The notes beneath the pieces were generated by a model, which did not search any database, was not told the origin of the DNA, and was given only the letters and a program-made list of their open reading frames with translations. From assembly GCA_037367355.1 (NCBI GenBank), contig CM074704.1, positions 1,860,001 through 1,924,000 of the forward strand: a stretch of DNA of 64,000 nt, in the 5' to 3' direction. The DNA is from Neoscytalidium dimidiatum (Eukaryota > Ascomycota > Dothideomycetes > Botryosphaeriales > Botryosphaeriaceae). Of this stretch, positions 1 through 13,647 are shown piece after piece. Numbering within the stretch: position 1 is the stretch's first letter; every line of letters starts with the position of its first letter. The position numbers and the translations under genes were made by a program.

Positions 1-1060
1 GGGCGTAGCAACGGCTGAATATGAGGGATTCTTGTAGGCCGGGTTGTTTTTGGTCATAAAGTTGGAGGCTGTTTTGCGCACACGCTCGGCATCGGCATAG
101 ATGGCGGAGTTCTTGTCGTTGAATTGCTTCGCGTTGTTGACCATGCGTTTGACATCACTCTCGACAGCAGCAAGGTTAGGGTACTCCCTAGCATGCAATT
201 TGGCCTGCTGTTGGATTAGCCAGTGCTGCAAAGCTGTGCATAGTCCAACTGTTGCCTATCTCCATGCGTGCACAATACGCTCCCCCAACCAAGTCTCGAG
301 ACAGTGTGTGGAAATGTCAGGAGTGACGTGAGGGCTAGGAGGGACACGACGGCGGTGGGAGGGCGTACCTCAATGGTGCTAAAGGCGATGGGCAGCTTGA
401 TCTCCTCGTAATACTCGGGAATGGTGTCCTGCAGCTGGGTCAGACAGCGATCGCGGAGAAGGCGGAGTAGCTGCTCGCAGGTAGGTACCTTGTCGGGAAG
501 CTCGAGGAAGCTGGTCGCAATAGGGCGGCCACTGCAGTGGGGGAAGACAGGTCAGCGGTGGGCTGCATGCGCACAGGGCGGAGCGGCAGCAGAACTCACG
601 TCTTATCCTTCGCGGCCTTCATGGTCTCGAGGAACTTCATGCCCTTGACGAAGGTCGTCTCGGGCGTCTCCTTCTCGCCATTGTCCTCGTCCTGGAGCTC
701 GGCGCATGATGTCAGCGGGTGCGGGCAAAAATGCGGCAGCGAGGGGATGGGTGCAGCGGGCCTCTGGTCTGGAGGGCGAGCTCGCGGCGGCTGCGGTGGT
801 TTGAAGAGGGGAGCGTGCGGGTAGGGTGGACAGCCTGGTGCTGGTCAAGGCCGAAGCCCGTTAAGCGTCGCGCGTTGGACCAGGAAGCTCAACCGCGACG
901 CATCCGCAGCTTTCGCTGCAGCACGCAGCGCAGCGTCGCAATGGCACCTCGCATGCCTTGTAGCGCGCACACTCACCGGCAGCTTCTGTCTTTTGGATGC
1001 GCGACCCTCGCTTTCGGGCGATGCCGCCGTTGCGGCCTTGCGCTTCGACTCGCGCTCCAT
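1..1060 (-). CDS. Bromodomain protein, RSC/polybromo-like, C-terminus cut by window edge
   Basis: Minus-strand gene running off the left edge. Exons read as 1060-976, 691-600, 531-369 and 207 to beyond 1, with phase kept at each junction. The N-terminus (MERESKRKAATAAS...KRQKLP) is a basic, nuclear-localisation-like stretch. It is followed by a bromodomain: RPIATSFLELPDK, then YYEEIKLPIAFSTIE (helix Z/ZA loop), then VKRMVNNAKQFNDKNSAIY with the acetyl-lysine-binding Asn in the FND position. Bromodomains bind acetylated histone tails, and the wording resembles polybromo/RSC remodeller subunits. Family assignment to bromodomain is firm; RSC membership is inferred, because the second half is outside the window. 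Confidence 0.85.
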
Positions 1061-1453
1061 CGTGAGTGCGGATGCTGGCGCAGAATGCCGGGTGCGCAGC
1101 GAAATTCGGGGCTCGGCAGGCGGGAATGCGCTTCGGGGGGTTGCGGTGGTGCGCAGCAGCGTGTCGCCAGCAGCAGCTCAATCGCGTCTCGATCGCGGTG
1201 CCAAGCAAGGTGTTGGCCAAACTCCGGCCGCGCACGTGACTTCACTTCCAGCGGAACGCAGCCAACTCTAAATACAAACGCAAGCATGCCTGCGCCCAGG
1301 GATACCGCATGTGTCGATTGTGTTTTTCCTACAGGGTATCGCTAATCAACGAGAATACCGTGAAACCCGCGTAATGAAAGCCCATGGCGGCATACACGCC
1401 TGCCCTCCGTTCTCTAAAGTCCCGCTCCAAAAAAGTATTTAACAAAAGTCCTT
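1061..1453. other. Intergenic
   Basis: Spacer between the start of the bromodomain gene and the 3' end of the kinase gene, presumably the promoter of the former. I see no further gene or repeat; the overlapping ORFs here are GC-driven. Confidence 0.6.
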
Positions 1454-2939
<1,486 letters not shown>

Positions 2940-3835
2940 TTTGGCTGTAGTGAACCCTGTCTCTTCGCGACTTCTTGTAGGTAAGGATAGTGTCGAAATG
3001 CGGCGGTCAGGCTGGGTGCGCGGCGCAGACGGTTAGGCGGAGAGCGGAGGTGTAGGAGGTGGGATGAAGGGCGAGCGAAGCAACGGCCCGAAGACAAGGC
3101 AGCACGGCCAAGTGTAGCACCCGAGGGCAGGCGGGGAAAAAGAGGTGGTGAAGAAGGAAAGTACAGGTCTCACGAGGACGGGTGCTTGGGTTCGAGCGGC
3201 TGGAGCTGATAATTGTGCTGGTAGGCGGGGCACGGTTTCCGCTCTGCGCGAGGCTGACACCGTGCGGCTGATATGGGGGTGGCTCAGCCTGGACGGCTTC
3301 GTAAACGCTATGCTAGTGTCTCAGGACGCGCGAAACGTGATTCACGGGCGCGAACACCAGGTTGTCGAGGCGTTTCGTTTTGTGGCCGCTTCGCTTTGTA
3401 TCTGAAGGACCCTGAATTGCCCCCGGCTGTGCCTTCCCCGCCATGATTGGCGGTCAGGCGAGCGTCGCGATTGCGCTGAGAGCATCCGAACGAGCGGGAG
3501 CGTCATTGGCGTATGTGGCCGGGGTGGTCGTCCAGCTCGCTCGCTCTTGCTTGCTCGATGCCGAGCAGCCTCCAGCTACGGCCCGTCCGCTCTGCAGTGT
3601 AATCCAATCCATGCGGCAGCAAGGCAACGGCGGCCAAAACCAGCTTGCCCGGCGGCAGACGTCATAGCCGTTGCCGCTGCAAGACACATTTTATAAACAC
3701 CATCCGTTGCGCGTAACATCTCCTCTACGTCCACCACTGGATATCCTTTCAGACGGTGTTTCCATTACTACTCTGAGATCGACCTTGGACTTAAATCGTT
3801 TTTCCATTTCGCTAGCACAACCCAATCCGGCCAGA
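2940..3835. other. Intergenic, divergent promoter region
   Basis: About 0.9 kb between two divergently transcribed genes (kinase to the left, small membrane protein to the right). I see no conserved ORF. Confidence 0.55.
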
Positions 3836-4207
3836 ATGCCCACCGCGACCACTATTTTCTCCGTGCTTGCAGGCATCATCGCCGTGCTATCCGTCTACGT
3901 TTACTTTTTCGGCATTCCTCCGGCGGTGAAGCGCGAGCTTGAGGAGAGGGCCTTGAAAACAATGGGCGAAAACAAGGCGTCCTATCTCGTCAAGGGTATG
4001 CGGTCAATTCCTTTTTTCTTTTTGGCGCCATCGCTCGCTAACAAGCTGTAAGACCAAATCAACAAGGTGCCTGCGTCGGACCAGCAGGATGTTAAGGATG
4101 TTAAGAAGGGTGTTGCCAATCTTGCCGGTGGAAGCGTGAACAATCCTCTCGGCAAGTTCGCTGGCGATACAGCGGATGACGCAACTCGACCTTTCACCGG
4201 CCGTTGA
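3836..4207 (+). CDS. Small single-pass membrane protein, conserved-looking hypothetical
   Basis: Two exons (3836-3995 and 4053-4207) joined in phase encode 104 residues. Residues about 5-27 (TIFSVLAGIIAVLSVYVYFF) form one hydrophobic helix close to the N-terminus, a signal-anchor or uncleaved membrane segment. The rest is hydrophilic and helical (VKRELEERALKTMGENKASY, then DQINKVPASDQQDVKDVKKG) and ends GKFAGDTADDATRPFTGR. I do not recognise a named family. The intron has a GTATGC donor and a TAAG acceptor preceded by a GCTAAC branch-like site. Confidence 0.72.
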
Positions 4208-5238
4208 GAGAAAGCCAGTGCGCGCCCAAATAGTTAGCGGTGACAGAAGATCGGAGAGTGGTGCTCTGCCTGTAGAGGGCTGAGGGACGGTGGAGATGTG
4301 TGTGAGACAATGATATCCGAATTGGGACAGAATCGCATGGTGGTTCACGAGGACATGAGGTCACGACAGCGACGCAACAGGACAGCAATGCAGGCAATAG
4401 AAATATTTATTATCCGGCATTGGCAATTTCGGTAGGGCTGCTATCAAAGCCAAACAGCACATGTGAAAGCTTTTGAGAGTGTAATGTATGGATGTAACTC
4501 CAACAGCGTTGCGACAGTCCGCCATTACAGGGCGCATGAAAAGCCGAGGGTATCATCCAAATACAAATTAATCAGAAAAAAAATTACTTCAGCAAAAAAG
4601 ATAGAATGGTCGTACCAGGGCGATTGCTACAGTTGTCGTTAGTACAGCGCATTTCGTGCGTTGCAAACATGTATCTCGCCAGCAGCGGTCGGGGGCGTTG
4701 CCGACGCAGCCGGTGACAACAGGTCATCAGTCGTCAGGTCGTGGTGCCAGCGCTGAGCAGAACGGGATTTGTTTGCTCGAATTCGAGCGGTTTGCGTGGG
4801 GCACACGAGTCATTCGGCACGTGCAAGCTTATCGGAGGCAGGGACGAAGGGTACAAGCAGATCTATCGTTGAGCCAAACATGGGCATGTGAAAACAACGA
4901 CACCAGGGTGCTCACCACGCAGCTCCTGCTTTTTCCCCAGAATCGTGCGGTGCATCACGGGCGGCTTGGTGGTCGCGGGCGCAGACCCCTGCTTCTGGGC
5001 GGTGCTCGGCACTCACGCGTCCACGCACCCTGACCTTCACGTTCACAAGCGGCTCGATCAATTTCCGAGCTTCCGCCTGGACACTGACCACCGCCCGCCG
5101 CCCGCCGCCGCGCAACTGGCTGTCCGACTCGGATCCGTACGCTGTATGGCGACCTGACTTCCTGCGCTTTCCGCTCCTCTTCTTCTTTTTTTCTCTCCGC
5201 CTTCCCTTCGTCTGTGCCCCCGGGACCACGCTTTCAGA
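4208..5238. other. Intergenic
   Basis: About 1 kb between two genes on the same strand, ending in a C/T-rich stretch just before the next ATG, typical of a fungal 5' leader. The ORFs at 4.6-5.4 kb on both strands look like shadows. Confidence 0.5.
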
Positions 5239-6989
5239 ATGGGGAAGAGTAAGTCCGGCGACCTCGAGTCCCAGATCCATGACCAAATTCAGAGCCGATG
5301 TACCGTTCCAGTCCGCGCTCCATCCGTCGCCAACCGCTGACCCATCCTTGTGCTGACTAGATGCGGCCGCCCATGAGTGTGTGTCGGAAGAGGCCCTGGC
5401 CCACCTGAAGACATACAAATATCAGAGCGTCGACAAGAGTTTCGTCTCGCGCTACATCCTCAAACACTACGTATGCCCTTTCCGCGCCGCCTTCCCCGCC
5501 CGCCGCGACCCAGACGTTAACTTCGCGCGCCGCATAGTGGAATGCCTTCGTCGAATTGCTGCCGCTATGGCTGGCTCCGAACATGGTCACCCTTCTGGGT
5601 TTCTTCTTCATCCTCGCCAACGTAGGCCTGCTGGAGCTTTTTGTGCCTGATCTCGTCGGCCCGGTATAGCCCCTTGGACCCTGAGCCCAGAGCCACCCTC
5701 GCGCGCACACAACCGCTGACGTCCTTCCCAAACACCTAGGCGCCAGCATGGATATACTACAGTTTTGCGTTTGGACTCTGGATGTAAGATTTTTCATCCT
5801 CCCTGTCGGACCCACTGTCTCATTTAGTCCACTCAGGTACTCCACCATGGACAACGTAGACGGAAAGCAGGCACGGCGCACTGGAACTTCGAGTGGTTTG
5901 GGAGAGCTGTTTGAGTATGTCCTTAATTGTGTCCAGATGCGGGGATGTCTCGGTTCTGACCCCTCTTTGTAGCCACGGCATTGATTCCCTCAACTGCACC
6001 CTTGGCAGTCTGCTCGAGACCGCGGCAATGGGTTACGGAGCAACCAAGACCGGCGCCTTTACAGCCCTGATCCCCTGTCTCCCGATGTTCTTCTCCACCT
6101 GGGAAACATACCATACCCACACGTTGTACCTTGGTTATTTCAATGGCCCGACAGGTAAAATTCCTTGCGTCTTGTGGACTCCAGCACCTCTTTTAGGCCC
6201 AGAAGCGCTGATCAATACTCAGAGGGTCTCATCATTGCCTGCACGATGATGATCATGTCCGCGCACTACGGTCCTGAAATCTGGTCGTCTTCGCTGATTC
6301 GCTACTTCCCCTCGCTGGAAGGATACATTTCGCCAATGACGACGTTCCGAGACTTCTGGGTTCCCATTCTCTTAGGTTCCTTTTTTATTGCACATCTGCC
6401 GGCTTGCGTCCTCAACGTGGCTCGCGCTCGCCGTGCCGAGGGAAAGCCGGTTCTCCCTGTTTTCCAGGAGTGGACGCCAATGATTGTCTTCACCCTTGCT
6501 ACCTGTGCATGGCTTGGTAGTCCTTATTCTAACATTTTGGAGGAGTGGGATGCTAAAAACAAGACTGGTGGCCATCTTGTGCTATGGTGCTTGACAATGA
6601 GTCTCGTCTTTGGCCGCATGACCACGAAAATCATCCTCGCCCATCTTACCCGGCAGCCCTTCCCGTACTGGACCGTCATGCTTGTTCCGCTCATTGGTGG
6701 CGCCATCCTTGTCAATCTCCCGCGCATGGGCTTGGCGTCTAACACGGCCGCATTGGCTCGGCTTGAGCTATGGTACCTGAGGTCATACTTCGTCTTCGCT
6801 GCGATCGTCTACACCAATTGGGCCGTTTTGGTTGTCACCAGCATATGCAAATTCCTCGGAATCAATTGTCTCACCATTCCTGCCAAGAAGGAGAACGCCA
6901 ACGGAAAGGCTTCATCCGCCGCAGCGGAACCCGAAAGGAGAGTTACTCGCTCAATGGCCAACGGCGCCAACGGCAGAAAGAGTGATTAA
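5239..6989 (+). CDS. Choline/ethanolamine phosphotransferase (CDP-alcohol family)
   Basis: Seven exons (5239-5248, 5361-5470, 5538-5663, 5740-5783, 5837-5914, 5973-6154, 6223-6989) give 438 residues. The CDP-alcohol phosphatidyltransferase signature DG(x)2AR(x)8G(x)3D(x)3D is intact as DGKQAR..GLGELFDHGID, with its last part split by an intron after FD. About seven to ten hydrophobic helices follow, as expected for an ER/Golgi membrane enzyme that moves phosphocholine or phosphoethanolamine from its CDP form to diacylglycerol (last step of the Kennedy pathway). The N-terminus (SEEALAHLKTYKYQSVDKSF) is typical of eukaryotic EPT1/CPT1. I cannot say from sequence alone which headgroup is preferred. 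The first exon holds only 10 coding bases. Confidence 0.93.
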
Positions 6990-9042
6990 GTCTTGGCTCT
7001 CAATGGATGATGCATCCGTACAGTTACACGTTCACCAGTAGCATGGCATATCTCTCCGACTTATGGCTTCCGACTCCAGACGATCACCCGATTCGATCTT
7101 ACTCGAATGCGGCCCGAGCTTCCGTGAAATATTCATCATCGAATTATCGACTGGTTCCCAGTCGAACCATTTATTAGACCCCATTTTCCATAATTACGTT
7201 CTCGACGAACCCGAAAGATTCGGATAGAGCCCTTTTAATTGACGAAGAGACGGCGGAAACGGCCCTACCAACCACACAACGAATAAATTAGCTTCATCTT
7301 GGATTGCATACTGAGCAGTGTTATTCATCAATCCTCCTTGGCATGTGCTACACAAGCGGGTACAGATACTAAAGGCCTGCTCGGCGACAATTATACGGCG
7401 GAAAGAAGCGCCATGTTCAACACAGCGCTTTGGATCGTGCTGTGTCGCTTCTTGTTTACTGTTTAGTGCGGACCTTTTTGTTTGTGATTGCGCGAGGCAG
7501 ACAGGTATGCTTTGAATGAGATGACCAGAGAACAAGAACCAGGAAAATCGGTGCCAGGTGATATCAGGCGATTATCTTAATGACGTTGGCCGAGAAGATG
7601 AATAAGAGAATGGGACGGTGATGTGACTTACATTCCATTCGTTGTTGAATATTCGTAATAGAACCTTTGATGATTGGATAATTTTTTTTTTGCCTAGTAT
7701 CCCAGTATCTTATACGTTCATATCTGTCCCGTTACAACAATCCGGATCCTGCTTGTCAATGATGATGCATCTCGGCGTACCGAAGACAGTTCAAAAGTTC
7801 GCATCACCGAGGACTTTGCTAACAGTCGTAGACTACTCGTCAGCATCCGGCATTGGTCCACCCTCTGTGTACTCTCGATTAACTGCATTCAGCGCCTTCT
7901 TCTCCAAGTGTCATCATCAACTTGGAGCAAGCAGCCTCATCTCCGTAAGGAGAACCAAGGGAGGTTTTGCTCAGCATTATCCTGGACTTTGTTTTGTTCC
8001 TCCATAGGTGAACATTTAGTTAAGTATTTTGGGGAGTATGGAAGCTCAATTCGAAGTAGAAGCTTTCTAGCTAGACGAAAAATACTGGTGTTTTTGCTCG
8101 AGTGTGTAGCTCCCAGATGGGGTTCTCCAGAAGAGCGAGGGTCAGAGTATGAACAGATTTGGGTGAAGTCGGATACTGACAATAGAAATCGCGCATTTCC
8201 GGTCGTCTAATACCGACAAACCACTAAGATAATTATCACACATGCCATTCAATGAAAAGTAAGAGTGAAGCCCCATGTGAAGATAAGGCGAGCAGAGCCA
8301 TGACCGGAGTGAAATATTTGAAGCCTAAAGGGTCATAAAATACTTCACCCTTATCGTAGATACGAGCCTCTCAATCGTTTCAAAGCCACGTTTTGCCTTT
8401 TTTTTTCATTCATGATACAGTAGAGACGCGAGATGTACCATAGCAGGTTGAGCACCTGCATGTGTAGAGTGACGTTCGTCACAATGAATCGCCGCGGAAA
8501 GAGTGATTGAGCGAACGTAGTATTTCGCCGTTCGTGACCTGACAATATCTGTGTGAAAAGCTTCTCTCAAGCAGAATCTACGTCTCCGTATCGAAAGGGG
8601 AATAGTCTCATATTTTGAGATAGCAGCACCTGACAACAGCTACTGCTTGATCATTCGTAACTGAGCCGCCTAGAGTTCGTGTTCGAGAGCGAGAAGCTTG
8701 ATACATGCCATATTGAGTATCGTTTGCGAGTACTGACTATCATACACTCCGCTCGGAATCGCTAGCTTCTGAGACTTGTCGTTCCGGCTGTTAGCCGAGG
8801 TGAGTGATTCCGCTTGAAGTGTGAAAATATCTTGGCTGCAGGGGTCTACGCGGTACATATGTTCCCGACTATCGCCGTAGCTTCAGCCCTGTAAGATAGA
8901 ACCATACCGTTAGGAATGCTAAACAACTCAAATCTTCTAGCTTGGACCTCACTGCCCCAGCCGCTCCGTTTGGAGTGATCTGTGTCGCGGCCGATGCAGG
9001 GACTTTGCCAATGATAATTGCTACTTTCTACACTAACACCGG

Positions 9043-9090
9043 TCTCTTTCTTTCTTTCTTTCTTTCTTTTTTTTTGGGGGTGGGGTGGGG
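9043..9090 (+). repeat. (TTTC)n/poly-T/G-rich simple repeat
   Basis: A CTTT tetranucleotide run passes into a poly-T tract and then a G-rich stretch (GGGGGTGGGGTGGGG). Low-complexity DNA inside the gene-poor island, with no coding role seen. Confidence 0.85.
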
Positions 9091-9837
9091 TGGTTCTCTT
9101 AGGCTCAACAGTGCGCAAGACAGAGTCAGGGTCTTGATAACTGAGCCGTTCGTTCCTTGTATTCTCATGACAAGGTATATCTTAAAACGGATGAATCGTA
9201 ATTCAGAGTTGATAATATGTTCCTTCGCATCCAAGAGTTTGGCTTGTCAGAGATTGACAAGTTACTACTCTACGCATCGATGGACTTTTTGCGGGTGGTA
9301 AAATAGATTGCCCCTCGAGCCGCAGTCATCTTTGAATCTGTATAGATACTAATTGAAGTAGTTATCCAAGTCTAATGCTGTGATAAGATTGATATCATCT
9401 ACGTCGGGACGTCTGTTCCATTCTCCTCCCATGTCATTCCCTTTTGAATCGTTAAGCACGGAATTTCTGTGGTTATAACACCTTTCTGGGCATTTAACCG
9501 CGAGTCAAAGGGTAATGTCTCTGCCACCTACTGTTGACTCGCCATATTGCGGGCCATAGCAGCCAGTAATTTAGCGTAAACAATTCTTTGTAAAAGTCCT
9601 TTACCGTTGTTGATTCGGGCTACTTCGGTATAAATTCCACTTGTTATCTACGGATTAGAGTGCTAAGCGCCAACCAGCATTAAATAACTAAGGTGTAGCT
9701 GTGCCCAAACACTTGAACTAGTTTTGTAACAGTAAGTTTGCATGCGCACGGGTAATTAGTGCCATTGTTCATACGCCAAATTAACCAGGACAAATGCTCA
9801 CCGGTGTTCGGACGACTCGTCCCACTTAAGAGCTAGC

Positions 9838-10060
9838 CACGTTGGATAAAACCTTTACCGTTACAATGTCTTGGTGAATCCCGTTTCCCGTATTGACCAC
9901 GGTTTCCTAACGCAAAGTTATCAACCTTCCGCATTCTCCGGGAACATTTTTCCTCAAAGTTGCGGTATCGACGTGAATCAAGAATGATACCTAAATACTT
10001 CGCAAGGTACAAGTCCCCAATGTTCGAAGCTTTATGCCTTACTCTAGTTCATAATCGATA
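9838..10060 (-). pseudogene. Possible non-LTR retrotransposon reverse-transcriptase relic
   Basis: On the minus strand one frame stays open for about 70 codons and contains LYLAKYLGIILDSRRYRNFE. This resembles the (K/R)YLGV.LD..L.F..H motif found downstream of the catalytic YADD in LINE-type reverse transcriptases. The frame is closed by stops on both sides. I found no YADD box or endonuclease domain in the remaining frames, so if it is a LINE fragment it is heavily decayed. The call rests on one motif and may be chance. Confidence 0.3.
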
Positions 10061-11402
10061 CGGAATGTCTCTTCCGGGTTATCGAAGCAACGACTATAAT
10101 TCCCATTGAGTCCCTATGAGACGCGTCCGAGTCATACGTAGAAAATTATGTGGAAAAAGGGATAAGCCCCGCACATAGAAAAAGCCAAACCTGCTAGTAA
10201 CCAGCAAGATTAAATTGTTTCGGATTCCTCATTTGACTTATGCCGCCCAGCCTCGCTTAAGCATAGCCACATACTCTAGCACGAGCCACTGTGAGCCGCA
10301 TGAATACATATTTAAACATTCCGATCACGAAGTAGTGCATTCTGGATGGGAGATCTATTCGCTTCTAGCTTCGATGTCACTAGCGCTGATGCTTAATTAA
10401 AACCGGGAGCACCATACCACTATTGAAGGGTTATCCTTGACGGAAACATTAGAGGGCCTAGATCATTCCTTCATAGCATTACCATTAGCATTACTGCATG
10501 TGGATAAGGAGACACGAGATGACGAGCGATGTGACACTTTCCGGGAGCTTGAGAGTCTCGAAACAGTTCTTCTCTCAACCTTTCACAATGATAAGGTACA
10601 GCCAATATCTAAGAAGCGCCCGACGTTTTGCCGTGTTCAAGATGCTATTGTGGTAACGGAGAACTTCGCAGCCACGACGCAGGGTCCCGCTCTCCCGAGA
10701 GAACTCGATATAACATGGAGCAATGATACTTAGTTCTCGTGATTCGTATCATCAATCACCATAAGCACTACGTTCTTTGGTGATACTACGTGGAGCTTGT
10801 TTCCGTTGATTCCGCCAGACTAACACCACACTTTTCTGAGCGCGGCAGAGATACTGCGTTAACGTAGTCTATGGTCTCGAAATAGCCTAAGAGCTTGATC
10901 GAAATGACGCAGAATCATATTCGACTTGTCTCAGAGTTTAGTTATCTCCCAGAATGGGGACGGGAAGGGTCATCAAGGGAGGTGACACCCACCAAGACAT
11001 CTGCTCTATTACCTAAGGGATTTTTGCCACCTTTTCTTAATGTTGACGAGAACTGATTGGGCTCAGATGGCCCTATAGATCGCGTATTCACGAATTCACC
11101 CACCTGGCGTCTTGAGTTCATGGCGTATCTTAGCAGGGCGGGATGATCTGGAGCCTGCGATGCCCCATACTTTCCGGAGAACTTTTTCAACCGCCACCGC
11201 CACAAATCTGGGCAACGACGTGTTCAAAAGACAAAAACTCACGATCATTTAAGGTTTGATATTCTATCTTGAGCCTGATGGTGAAAGTAAAGAGCCATGC
11301 ATAGTCATGAGCGCCTATCAATGTCGTTTGGTGATAGAAACGTACAAGGATATCGTACGGAGAATGTGAGTGGAAAAATACTAGATAGGGCTGAGCTCTT
11401 GA

Positions 11403-11410
11403 TATTTAAA
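11403..11410 (+). promoter_or_regulatory. TATA-like element
   Basis: TATTTAAA lies about 95 bp before the ATG of the small secreted protein, a plausible core-promoter position. Assigned only by motif and distance. Confidence 0.3.
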
Positions 11411-11505
11411 GAGCTTTCGACCTTCGACTTTCCTCGGATGAACAAGACATTCGTATTCCTTTCAATTCATTCCTTTAAAACGACCAGACTTGTTTGCCTT
11501 TCAAG

Positions 11506-12011
11506 ATGAAGATTGACGCAATCACTTTCATACCCTTCTTGGCCAGCCTTGCAGCTGCCGTCCCCAATGGCCTTTCCCTTCTCGAGGACGTTGAAAATGC
11601 TTTAGTTCCTCGCCAGTGTGCAACAGTTCAGACCTGCTGCGCTAAGGGGTAAGCCCTCTTCTTTCCAACTTCCGCAAAGAATGCACAATGACATTAGGGA
11701 CATACTGACGGCAATTCTTCATTCACAGATTCTTCACTCCGCCGGGAAGCACCGCTCAAGTCTCCTTCTCCCAGTCCATCGCCTATGAGAACGGGGGAAT
11801 AATCAGAGACGTTCCCATCACAGCCCAAGGTATCAACGGCTGCAAAGTCAGCTTCAACCGCCTCTGCGGCGGTTGCGGCAATTGGGAAGTCATCGGCCGG
11901 AGCCCGGAATGCAACGGCGTTGGTCTCAGCGTCTGCTTTGGGAACGACCCTGGCCCACCAAACGGTTGCAGGGCTGCTCAATGCATCAACCCACCTAAGT
12001 CGGTTGGATAA
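11506..12011 (+). CDS. Small secreted cysteine-rich protein (effector-like)
   Basis: Two exons (11506-11648, 11729-12011) give 141 residues. The N-terminus has a short positive end and a hydrophobic core (MKIDAITFIPFLASLAAAVP), a good secretory signal with cleavage expected after the Ala/Val-Pro region. A short pro-segment follows, ending LVPR just before the first Cys, a possible Kex2-like processing site. The mature part has ten cysteines (QC, TCC, GC, LCGGC, EC, VC, GC, QC), an even number that suits five disulphides, plus Gly/Pro/Asn-rich loops. The pattern does not match hydrophobins (C-CC-C-C-CC-C). I recognise no family. The gene stands alone in a gene-poor stretch, a setting often seen for pathogen effectors; that role is inference. 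Confidence 0.78.
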
Positions 12012-13647
12012 GGGTCCTGTGAGTGTATCTATATGGGACTGTCTCGGGCCAGTGGAGCCGGGAAGTCAGAGAAGAATGGTGGAGTTCGCCTTCACTGTTG
12101 CGAAGAGAAGGTGGTGCTCCTGCTGGACCGATACACTCGTTTGAGCCCTAAGAATTTCATTTGTCGTGCTATTTCCTTTTTGGCGATGTTGGTACCGCAT
12201 CGCACCACACTCGCTAGTACTTCCCCGCAATGTAGGCAATCTATGATCTCTTTTGTTGAATGCACACTCTGTAGTTTGTCCAATTTGATATATTTTCGTA
12301 GACCTTTTGTACCAGGGCCATCGGGGGGGGGTTAAAAAAAAGAAAAATCCTTTCTCCAACCTAACTACTTACCGATCAGTTCTTCATGCCACGTGTTAGA
12401 TGCAGAACCGAGTCGACTGATATCGATAATCCGAATTTGAGCACCGTGGACCCAGTCTTTTCCCGCCTCGTTGTCTATACTGTAAATAGCTCTTGTATCA
12501 TTCCATTCAAAAACCAACCTGGCTTACATACGAGCGTTTTGAAGCTGTCTATTAAGTACTAAAGCCTACGTGTAGATCTCCGCTTTATCTCCGTGCTTGT
12601 AAGTCTCAAATAATATACACGGCATCTATTTGGTTTTTCCATCCGAAGGCCGAGCTCCAGATCCTCCTCCGTTGCTGCCCAATCCGGTCTTCAGACACAA
12701 GAATGGACGCGAGATTCATTGTAATGACGGCTCCTTTGACCCTCATACAGCCATGCCTCTATTGCGATGGATCCATTGATGTGGAGAGTGTTCAGGACAT
12801 GAAAAGTGCATGTCGAAAGTTTAAGTCGGCGGAGATGATGTGCGGCTTCTGCTTCCTGGAGAGTGGGCGGTGGATATTTAGACGTATAGTGACAAGAGGC
12901 TGCAGATCGTGCATACGACCTGTAATATATGCACAGTACCAGGCAGCAGCTGGCTCAGCCTCGTCCACCTTATCTTGTAGTGAGATTAACCGCAAAAATT
13001 CCGACCACTTTTTCCTGTAAGCTGCTCGTTTCCTGTGTTAAATGATATCTCTCCCTAGAAGGCTAGCTCGAGATGCATAGTCGAGAGAAGGCTGATAGCG
13101 TCCGTCAAGTAGCGGGCAACTCAACTCACCACGTTTCTACGTGCCAACATAGTCTTCAAAGAAACCAGAGAGCCCCATGCAAACCTTGCAAGCAGTGGTA
13201 TTACACTGTCTGCTTTTCTTGAAGAGCACTTGAGGTGGTCATCTTTGCCGGGGCAAGCATCCACTACTGAGCCTGAAATCGGCATCATAACACTTCCGGT
13301 CAGCTAGCGTTTACTTCTTCTTGAGCATTTACTGAATAAAAGTTAGGTTCCAGGGCGGAAGTGTATTTGTTGCTTGGCAAGGAGGGAAACGGTTTGGGTC
13401 TTGCTAGGAAAATGCTGTTCACTATGTAGGATACTTGTCAATGAATGAGTGAGCTTCTTCACTGAATCGAAGGTTATCTCTACGTCCGCGAGTGCTAAAG
13501 TCATGTACTCTATTTTTGAGAGGACCTTTCGATGTCCCTCATATATATCATGTCTTCATCCTTCATGCAATTTCGTGATTGTTAGCAAGAAAATTGTAGC
13601 CGACTTCCCAATGTTCCTGTACATGAAATGTAAATGCGCTTCAAGGC
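12012..13647. other. Intergenic
   Basis: About 1.6 kb without a supported gene. It holds a G9-10 run followed by an A-rich run at about 12327-12346. A 105-codon ORF at 12703-13020 has eight Cys but no signal peptide or recognisable family. Confidence 0.5.

Larger units (their letters stand above)
6990..11505. other. Gene-poor island with degenerate sequence
   Basis: About 4.5 kb without a convincing gene. Base composition is visibly more even than in the flanking genes and stop codons are frequent in all frames, most densely at about 9.3-10.2 kb. It contains a pyrimidine tract and a possible reverse-transcriptase relic (listed separately). Short ORFs such as 7642-8007, 10437-10733 (+) and 10942-11205 (-) resemble nothing I know and lack introns or targeting signals. 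Confidence 0.6.

Noticed and set aside
7642..8007. 121-codon ORF, and an antisense frame that looks like a protein C-terminus near 7.83-7.9 kb
   Set aside because: The antisense frame is closed within a few codons and neither strand shows a start, splice site or motif.
12703..13020. 105-codon ORF with eight Cys in the gene-poor island
   Set aside because: No signal peptide, no intron or promoter support, no family; Cys content alone is not enough.
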